A DNA stretch of 64,000 bases, taken from NCBI GenBank assembly GCA_032622095.1, contig CP136069.1, positions 1,302,001 to 1,366,000 on the forward strand. Reading direction: 5' to 3'. Below, piece by piece: positions 55,801 through 64,000 of the stretch; within the stretch, counting starts at the first letter, position 1; each line of letters starts with the position of its first letter. Position numbers and translations under genes: made by a program. The notes beneath the pieces were generated by a model. That model was given only the letters and a program-made list of their open reading frames with translations, searched no databases and was not told the DNA's origin. The DNA comes from Siphonodentalium dalli (Eukaryota > Mollusca > Scaphopoda > Gadilida > Siphonodentaliidae).

Positions 55801-56009
55801 TTAAAAAAGCAAGAAAAACTTAAATGCAAAAATTAATTAAAATTAATAACAGGTCAATATAACAAACGCATTTATACAACATTATATATGATATATATAA
55901 GATATATGGAATTTATTAAAGTGGGGCCCCATTTAATTTAATTTGTTTCTATGTCGTTTGTTTTTATGAAATTCGCCGCGTGCTAAAGCAGCAATAATAA
56001 AATCTGAGT
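55801..56009. repeat. Satellite tail
   Basis: GCAAGAAAAACTTAAATGCA then AAAATTAATTAAAATTAATA; repeated at 63058-63140 and partly at 59995. Confidence 0.85.
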
Positions 56010-56640
56010 CTTATATCTGTAGCATTTCAAGAGACCCATACTATAAAGGTGACATAAACTAGATAGGTTCACATGATCTGACATTTAATACATTTATCTT
56101 TATTAAAATGGTGTATACATTTATGGTGACATTAAGCGGGTGTACATTTAATTATTGCCTAAATACCTGGTATGGCGAAAATAAAGAGCGTTTGTGATCA
56201 GTCTATTCCTTGTATGGCGAAAATAAAGAGCGTTTGTGATCAGTCTATTCCTTGTATGGCGAAAATAAAGAGCGTTCGTGATTATTCTATTCCTTGTATG
56301 GCGAAAAGTAAAGAGGGTTCGTGTTCAGTCTATTTCTGTTAACAATATCGTGTTCTGTTATGGCGAAAACATCATGAGCGCTTATACTTTTACATGAAGT
56401 TGGTGGGTGGCGAGGGGGTCTGTACTTGTACGTGGTGTTGATATGTCGAATTTAAATTATATGCATCGGAGTAACTTATTAAATACGAATCACTCACATG
56501 CAGATTTTATGTGTATATGCATCGGAATAAGTTAATCGGTTCATAGAATATACAAACAAACAAAACATTTTCGAATTCTTTAACACGAAACAACGAGGAA
56601 CGTTCGTGGTCTGTCTATTCCCGATAATACTCCCGTTATT
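56010..56640. repeat. Satellite leader, copy 2, with 42-bp units
   Basis: Leader followed by three or four tandem GGCGAAAATAAAGAGCGTTT then GTGATCAGTCTATTCCTTGT units, then a single-copy stretch. All repeated at 60296-60905. Confidence 0.9.
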
Positions 56641-57675
56641 CTTCAGCATGAAACACCGATGAACGAGGTGATGCCGCAAACACATATCTTAGTGATACAT
56701 TGATCTCTGCTCTTTATTTTCACAATTCATCATGAAATACAGATGAACGAGGTGATGCCGCAAACACTTATCTTAGTAATACATTGATCTCGAACGCTCT
56801 TTATTTTCACAATTCAACACGAAACGCCGATGAAATGAAAGAGGTAATGCCGCAAACAAACATCTTAGTAATACATTGATCTCGAACGCTAATTATTTTC
56901 GCAATTCAACATGAAACACCGATGAACGAGATGATACCGCAAACACACATCTTAGTGATACATTGATCTCGAACGCTATTTATTTTCGCAATTCAACATG
57001 AAACACCGATGAACGTGGTCATGTCGCAAACACACATCTTAGTGGTACATTGATCTCGAACGCTCTTTATTTTCGCAATTCAACACGAAACACCGATGAA
57101 CGTGGTAATGCCGCTAACAGACATCTCAGTGATACATTGATCTCGAACGCTCTTTATTTTCGCAATTCAACATGAATCACCGGTGAACGAGGTGATGACG
57201 CAAACACACATCTTAGTGATATATTGATCTCGAACCCTCTTTATTTTCGCAATTCAACACGAAACACCGATGAACGTGGTTATGCCGCAAACACACACCT
57301 TAGTGATACATTGATCTCGAACGCTCATTATTTTCGCAATTCAACATGAAACCACAATGAACGAGATGATTCCGCAAACACATATCTTTGTGATACATTG
57401 ATCTCGAACGCTCTTTATTTTCGCAATTCAACACGAAACATATAGATACACGAGGTGATGCCGCAAACACACATCTTAGTGATACATTGTTATCGAACGC
57501 TATTTATTTTCGCAATTCAACACGAAACACCGATAAACGGGATGATGCCGCAAGCACACATCATAGTGATACATTGATATTGAACGCTCTTTATTTTCGC
57601 AATTCAACACGAAACACCGATGAACGAGATGATGCCGCAAACACACATCTTAGTGATACATTGATCTCGAACGCT
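56641..57675. repeat. S1 satellite, block 2 (about 12 copies)
   Basis: 87-bp units as at 54111, some with CACAATTC for CGCAATTC; ends where S2 begins at TTTTCATGTCAGCATATTAC. Confidence 0.95.
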
Positions 57676-58480
57676 ATTTATTTTCATGTCAGCATATTAC
57701 TGTATGGTGAATATAAAGAGCATTCATGTCAGAATATCACTGTATGGTGAATATAAAGATAGTTCACGTCAGCATAATACTGTAAGGCGCATATAAAGAA
57801 CGTTTATGTCATCATATTACTGTATGGTGAATATAAAGATCGTTCATGTCAGCATATTACTGTAAGGAGCATATAAAGGGTGTTCATGTCAGCATATTTC
57901 TGTAAGGCGCATATAAAGATCGTTCACGTCAGCATAATACTGTAAGGCTCATATAAAGAGCGTTTATGTCATCATATTACTGTATGGTGAATATAAAGAT
58001 CGTTCATGTCAGCATATTACTGTAAGGCGCATATAAAGAGTGTTCATGTCAGCATATTTCTGTAAGGCGCATATAAAGAACGTTCATGTCAGCATATTAC
58101 TGTATGGTGAATATAAAGAGCGTTCATGTCAGTATATTTCTGTAAGGCGCATATAAAGAGCGTTCATTTCAGCATATTACTGTATGGTGAATATAAAGAG
58201 CGTTCATTTCAGCATATTACTGTATGGCTTATATAAATAGCGTTCATTTCAGAACATTACTGTATGGCTAATATAAAGACCATTCATTTCAGCATAGTAC
58301 AGTATGGCTAATATAAATAGCGTTCATTTCAGCATATTACTGTATGGCTAATGTTAATAGCGTTCATTTCAGCATATTACTGTATGACTAATATAAAGAG
58401 CGTTCATTTCAGTATATTACTGTAAGGCGCATATAAAGAGCGTTAATGTCAGTATATTACTGTATGGCGAATATAAATAG
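57676..58480. repeat. S2 satellite, block 2 (about 20 copies)
   Basis: 40-bp units; the order of subtypes parallels block 1. Confidence 0.95.
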
Positions 58481-58770
58481 CGTCTATTGTCGGTCGATTC
58501 TGGTATTGCGAACATAAAGATCCTTTTGTTTCTCACTTCTCCTCGAAAACTGGAAAACAGTCAATACTTTTACGAAAAGTTGTTAGGTGTGAGGGGTCTG
58601 CACAAAATTCACACACATTGTTGAACAAGTATGCCGGCCAATTTGGAGCCACCAGCGCCCCTTATCATTTTATATTTTGAAGCTGCATAATGTTAACAAA
58701 TATCTCTTACATATACTGTGACCACGAACGCTCTTTATATGTCACACGCTTATCATCAGGGTGTTGTCGT
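58481..58770. repeat. Satellite spacer S3, copy 2 (frameshifted)
   Basis: Same as 55511 but with one base lost in the CACAAAATTC context near 58610, which breaks the frame. Confidence 0.9.
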
Positions 58771-59700
58771 TTATTTTCCCAATTCAGCACGAAACACCGA
58801 TGAACGAGATGATGCCGCAAACACACATCTTAGTGATACATTGATCTCGAACGCTATTTATTTTCATGTCAGCATATTACTGTATGGTGAAGAGAAAGAG
58901 CGTTCATGTCAGAATATCACTGTATGGTGAATATAAAGATCGTTCAAGTCAGCATAATACCGTAAGGCGCATATAAAGAGCGTTTATGTCATCATATTAC
59001 TGTATGATGAATATAAAGATCGTTCATGTCAGCATATTACTGTAAGGCGCATATAAAGAGTGTTCATTTCAGCATATTTCTGTAATGCGCATATAAAGAA
59101 CGTTCATGTCAGCATATTACTGTATGGTGAATATAAAGAGCGTTCATGTCAGTATATTTCTGTAAGGCGCATATAAAGAGCGTTCATTTCAGCATATTAC
59201 TGTATGGTGAATATAAAGAGCGTTCATTTCAGCATATTACTGTACGACTAATGTAAATAGCGTTCATTTCAGCATATTACTGTATGGTTAATATAAATAG
59301 CGTTCATTTCATAACATTACTGTATGGCTAATATAAAGATCGTTCGTTTCAGCATATTACCGTATGGCTAATATAAATAGCGTTCATTTCAGCATATTAC
59401 TGTATGGCTAATGTAAATAGCGTTCATTTCACCATATTACTGTATGGCTAATATAAAGTGCGTTCATTTCAGCATATTACTGTATGGCTAATATAAAGAG
59501 GGTTCATTTCAGCATATTACTGTAAGGTGCACATAAAGAGCGTTGATGTCAGTATATTACTGTATGGCGAATATAAATAGCGTTCATTTCAGCATATTAC
59601 TGTATGGCTAATATAAAGAGCGTTCATTTCAGCATATTACTGTAAGGCTCATATATAGAGCGTTAATGTCAGTATATTACTGTATGGCGAATATAAATAG
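58771..59700. repeat. One S1 unit then S2 block 3 (about 20 copies)
   Basis: A single S1 unit (58771-58865) is fused to the end of S3, then about 20 S2 units follow. Confidence 0.92.
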
Positions 59701-60025
59701 CGTCTATTGTCGGTCGATTCTGGTATTGCGAACATAAAGATCCTTTTGTTTCTCATTTCTGCTCGAAAACTGGAAAACAGTCAATACTTTTACGAAAAGT
59801 TGTTAGGTGTGAGGGGTCTGCACAAAAATTCACACACATTGTTGAACAAGTATGCCGCCCAATTTGGAGCCACCAGCCCCCTTATCGTTTTATATTTTGA
59901 AGCTGCATAATGTTAACAAATATCTCTTATATATACTGTGACCACGAACGCTCTTTATATGTCACACGCTTATCATCAGGGCGTTGTCGTTAAAAAAGCA
60001 AGAAAAACTTAAATGCAAAAATTAA
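59701..60025. repeat. Satellite spacer S3, copy 3, and tail
   Basis: S3 followed by the tail GCAAGAAAAACTTAAATGCA, which breaks at AATTAATTACTTC. Confidence 0.9.
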
Positions 60026-60295
60026 TTACTTCAAACATGTATTTCACCGATAATACATACTGGAGCTTCGTTATGGACCGGAGCTCACGTGGAATCGGCT
60101 TCTACGCCTCAGCGATAGTATGCATAACGTGCACCAGGATATGATCAGTATCACTTCAAAACGTTTACCAGCCACGACAAGAAAACCATAGTCAGAAATG
60201 GTAACGCCACCAAGATCATATTATTAGCCATAAATAGAAATTATAATAATATGATATAAACTAGCTTTCAAATCCCATGTGGGAAATTTGGATAA
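60026..60295. other. Insert in satellite, partly matching 49695-49765
   Basis: GACAAGAAAACCATAGTCAG then AAATGGTAACGCC then AAGATCATATTATTAGCCAT is the reverse complement of 49695-49765. The rest is unrecognised. Confidence 0.75.
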
Positions 60296-60905
60296 AGAGA
60301 CCCATACTATAAAGATGACATAAACTAGATAGGTTCCCATGATCTGACATTTAATACATTTATCTTTATTAAAATGGTGTATACATTTATGGTGACATTA
60401 AGCGGGTGTACATTTAATTATTGCCTAAATACCTGGTATGGCGAAAATAAAGAGCGTTTGTGATCAGTCTATTCCTTGTATGGCGAAACTAAAGAACGTT
60501 TGTGATCAGTCTATTCCTTGTATGGCGAAAATAAAGAGCGTTCGTGATTATTCTATTCCTTGTATGGCGAAAAGTAAAGAGGGTTCGTGTTCAGTCTATT
60601 TCTGTTAACAATATCGTGTTCTGTTATGGCGAAAACATAATGAGCGCTTATACTTTTACATGAAGTTGGTGGGTGGCGAGGGGGTCTGTACTTGTACGTG
60701 GTGTTGATATGTCGAATTTAAATTATATGCATCGGAGTAACTTATTAAATACGAATCACTCACATGCAGATTTTATGTGTATATGCATCGGAATAAGTTA
60801 ATCGGTTCATAGAATATACAAACAAACAAAACACTCTCGAATTCTTTAACACGAAACAACGAGGAACGTTCGTGGTCTGTCTATTCCCGATAATACTCCC
60901 GTTAT
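60296..60905. repeat. Satellite leader, copy 3 (duplicate of 56030-56640)
   Basis: Near-identical to 56030-56640 with an offset of about 4.27 kb, including the non-repetitive part with TGGTGGGTGGCGAGGGGGTC. Confidence 0.92.
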
Positions 60906-61285
60906 TCTTCAGCATGAAACACCGATGTACGAGGTGATGCCGCAAACACATATCTTAGTGATACATTGATCTCTGCTCTTTATTTTCACAATTCATCATG
61001 AAATACAGATGAACGAGGTGATGCCGCAAACACTTATCTTAGTAATACATTGATCTCGAACGCTCTTTATTTTCACAATTCAACACGAAACGCCGATGAA
61101 ATGAAAGAGGTAATGCCGCAAACAAACATCTTAGTAATACATTGATCTCGAACGCTAATTATTTTCGCAATTCAACACGAAACACAGATGAACGAGATGA
61201 TGCCGCAAACACACATCTTATTGATACATTGATCTCGAACGCTCTTTATTTTCGCAATTCAACATGAAACACCGATGAACGAGAT
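60906..61285. repeat. S1 satellite, block 3 (about 4 copies)
   Basis: The last unit is cut after GATGAACGAGA and fused to S2 at TTATTACTGTATGGC, a deletion junction. Confidence 0.92.
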
Positions 61286-61770
61286 TATTACTGTATGGCT
61301 AATATAAAGAGCATTCATTTCAGCATATTACAGTATTGCTAATATAAATAGCGTTCATTTCAGCATATTACTGTATGGCTAATATAAAAAGGGTTCATTT
61401 CAGCATATTACTGTAAGGTGCACATAAAGAGCGTTGATGTCAGTATATTACTGTATGGCGAATATAAATAGCGTCTATTGTCGGTCGATTCTGGTATTGC
61501 GAACATAAAGATCCTTTTGTTTCTCATTTCTGCTCGAAAACTGGAAAACAGTCAATACTTTTACGAAAAGTTGTTAGGTGTGAGGGGTCTGCACAAAAAT
61601 TCACACACATTGTTGAACAAGTATGCCGCCCAATTTGGAGCCACCAGCGCCCCTTATCATTTTACATTTTGAAGCTGCATAATGTTAACAAATATCTCTT
61701 ACATATACTGTGACCACGAACGCTCTTTATATGTCACACGCTTATCATCAGGGTGTTGTCGTTTATTTTC
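61286..61770. repeat. S2 block 4 (about 4 copies) and spacer S3 copy 4
   Basis: S2 to about 61465, then S3 with the GCGCCCC variant. Confidence 0.9.
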
Positions 61771-62485
61771 GCAATTCAGCACGGAACACCGATGAACGAG
61801 ATGATGCCGCAAACACACATCTTAGTGATACATTGATCTCGAACGCTATTTATTTTCATGTCAGCATATTACTGTATGGTGAATATAAAGAGCGTTCATG
61901 TCAGAATATCACTGTATGGTGAATATAAAGATCGTTCCCGTCAGCATAATACTGTAAGGCGCATATAAAGAGCGTTTATGTCATCATATTACTGTATGAT
62001 GAATATAAAGATCGTTCATGTCAGCATATTTCTGTAATGCGCATATAAAGAACGTTCATGTCAGCATATTACTGTATGGTGAATATAAAGAGCGTTCTTG
62101 TCAGTATATTTATGCAAGGCGCATATAAAGAGCGTTCATTTCAGCATATTACTGTATGGTGAATATAAAGAGCGTTCATTTCAGCATATTACTGTACGAC
62201 TAATGTAAATAGCGTTCATTTCAGCATATTACCGTATGGCTAATATAAATAGCGTTCATTTCATAACATTACTGTATGGCTAATATAAAGATCGTTCATT
62301 TCAGCATATTACCGTATGGCTAATATAAATAGCGTTCATTTCAGCATATTACTGCATGGCTAATGTAAATAGCGTTCATTTCAGCATATTACTGTATGGC
62401 TAATATAAAGAGCGTTCATTTCAGCATATTACTGTAAGGCGCATACATAGAGCGTTAATGTCAGTATATTACTGTATGGCGAATA
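61771..62485. repeat. One S1 unit then S2 block 5 (about 15 copies)
   Basis: Same arrangement as 58771-59700, shorter. Confidence 0.92.
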
Positions 62486-63145
62486 TAAATAGCGTCTATT
62501 GTCGGTCGATTCTGGTATTGCGAACATAAAAATCCTTTTGTTTCTCACTTCTGCTCGAAAACTGGAAAACAGTCAATACTTTTACGAAAAGTTGTTAGGT
62601 GTGAGGGGTCTGCACAAAAATTCACACACATTGTTGAACAAGTATGCCGCCCAATTTGGAGCCACCAGCCCCTTATCGTTTTATATTTTGAAGCTGCATA
62701 ATGTTAACAAATATCTCTTACATATACTGTGACCACGAACGCTCTTTATATGTCACACGCTTATCATCAGGGTGTTGTCGTTTATTTTCGCAATTCAGCA
62801 CGAAACACCGATGAACGAGATGATGCCGCAAACACACATCTTAGTGATACATTGATCTCGAACGCTATTTATTTTCATGCCAGCATATTACTGTATGGTG
62901 AATATAAAGAGCGTTCATGTTAGAATATATGTTACTTTATTTTATTCCCATTTATTATTGACACAGACTCATACGGCATATACTTCAATAATATATATAC
63001 TGTGACCACGAACGCTCTTTATATGTCACACGCTTATCATCAGGGTGTTGTCGTTAAAAAGGCAAGAAAAACTTAAATGCAAAAATTAATTAAAATTAAT
63101 AACAGGTCAATATAACAAACGCATTTATATAACATTAGCAGGTTA
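62486..63145. repeat. Spacer S3 copy 5, S1 unit, S2 units, S3 end and tail
   Basis: S3 (to about 62775), one S1 unit, one or two S2 units, an interruption at 62930-62995, then the final part of S3 and the tail. Right end of the composite satellite. Confidence 0.88.
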
Positions 63146-63177
63146 GCCCGCCACTGGCGGCAATCGTCAGAAACATG

Positions 63178-63390
63178 ACAATTTTAATTTTTTTAATTAA
63201 TTTTTTTAATTAATTTTTTTAATTAATTTATGACAATTTTTAAATTTTTTAATTAATTTTTTATTTAAATTATTTTGTTTTTCAATGAGTTAATTGTGCC
63301 TTTTTAATTTACTGGCTTTTTTACTTAATGCTTTTAATTTATTTTTTAATTTATTTTTTTTGTTCAATGAGTTAATTTTTTGTTTTTCAA
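63178..63390. repeat. AT-rich low-complexity block
   Basis: TTTTTTAATTAATTTTTTTA-type runs. Confidence 0.9.
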
Positions 63391-63399
63391 TTTTACCCG

Positions 63400-63620
63400 A
63401 TTTGACCTTGAATTGATCATTTTCAAGGTCAAGGTCAGGTCGGGATCACAATTTAACCCGTCCATGACACTTCCCGTAGATACCAAGTTTTTAACCCGTC
63501 CATGACACTTCCCGTAGACACCAAGTTTGAGCTCAATCGGTCCGGGTCTATAAAGAACACACACATATATATCACTTGTGGGTACCCGTTTCAATGTGAA
63601 GAGCTTGTGCGAATTTTGTA
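63400..63620. repeat. Dispersed repeat end (TTTCAAGGTCAAGGTCAGGTC)
   Basis: ACCCGTCCATGACACTTCCC is directly repeated at 63457 and 63495, followed by CACCAAGTTTGAGCTCAATC and ACACACACATATATATCAC. Related to the repeat end at 7740-7945. Confidence 0.6.
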
Positions 63621-64000
63621 TACATTTTGGGTTCAAAGTGACTTAGTCGGACAGGTGCGTAACATACTGTGCCATCAGAAGTAGGCCAGCCATGCAGCCA
63701 ATTCTATTTTAAAGAGCGCAGATTTGGGATAACTGCATTGTGTGAGAACGCAACATGATTCGCGTACATCTATATGCATTTCAGTAGGTTGCTTTCCCGA
63801 GTAATGGTACCCTTTTCTGTGCATATAAATAGCACCAAAGTGAACATAAACTTTCTCACCAGCAAAATGATAAATAGCAAGATGTGTTGGAACGGAAGTA
63901 TCAGCAAGATGTGTTGGAACGGTAGTGTACCATATACACAAACATGGCATGTCGAGCTTGTAAAATAGATATTATATTGAATATACGGATATGAAAGCGC

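Noticed and set aside
55518-62732. Recurring 64-77 codon frame in spacer S3 (five copies) as a small gene family
   Set aside because: Copy 2 is frameshifted by one base and the 3' ends diverge in frame. Conservation is at nucleotide level across coding and non-coding parts of the repeat alike.

Overview
The window is eukaryotic nuclear DNA from an invertebrate animal. It is AT-rich, with long introns, canonical GT-AG splice sites and a very dense load of transposons and satellites. Several dispersed repeats are of a kind I associate with bivalve mollusc genomes: the AGCTCACCTGAGACGAAGTC element followed by CGTCCGTCCGT runs, modules reading GAGTTATGGCCCTTTTT and ATTTGGTATGG, and abundant ACATGTACATGT motifs. 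A bivalve or close relative is therefore my best guess, but no species is assigned.

Only two host genes can be supported. They form a divergent pair. ARMH1 (armadillo-like helical domain protein, formerly C1orf228) runs leftwards from its start codon at 9421. Coding exons are seen at 9421-9152, 3849-3683, 2740-2544 and 879-795, and the 3' part of the gene lies beyond the left edge. TMEM53 (DUF829, an alpha/beta-hydrolase-like nuclear-envelope/ER membrane protein) runs rightwards from 9879. It has two coding exons (9879-10072 and 35553-36204) separated by a 25.5-kb intron. The start codons are 457 bp apart, so the pair probably shares a bidirectional promoter. The same two genes are head-to-head neighbours in human 1p34.1, so this looks like ancient linkage.

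Layout: 1-9.4 kb is ARMH1 with introns full of foldback elements, a perfect 145-bp palindrome, a tRNA-derived SINE, and 48-bp and 28-bp minisatellites. 10-35.5 kb is the TMEM53 intron. Its core is a decayed CR1/L2-like LINE (about 15.0-25.2 kb) broken into five pieces by nested DNA transposons, some with visible target-site duplications and one with a BED zinc-finger remnant. A hAT-like terminus ends 23 bp before TMEM53 exon 2. 36.2-53.8 kb is gene-free: minisatellites, TTAA-flanked (piggyBac-type) MITEs, foldback elements and bivalve-type dispersed repeats. 53.8-63.1 kb is a composite satellite built from an 87-bp and a 40-bp monomer that share one short motif in opposite orientations, with a recurring spacer of about 290 bp. 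The window ends in AT-rich low-complexity DNA and another dispersed repeat.

No bacterial-type operon, CRISPR array or defence system is present. The most unusual biology is repeat biology: the composite satellite, a foldback module carried by three unrelated MITE families, serial nesting of elements, and transposon sequence at the TMEM53 splice acceptor.
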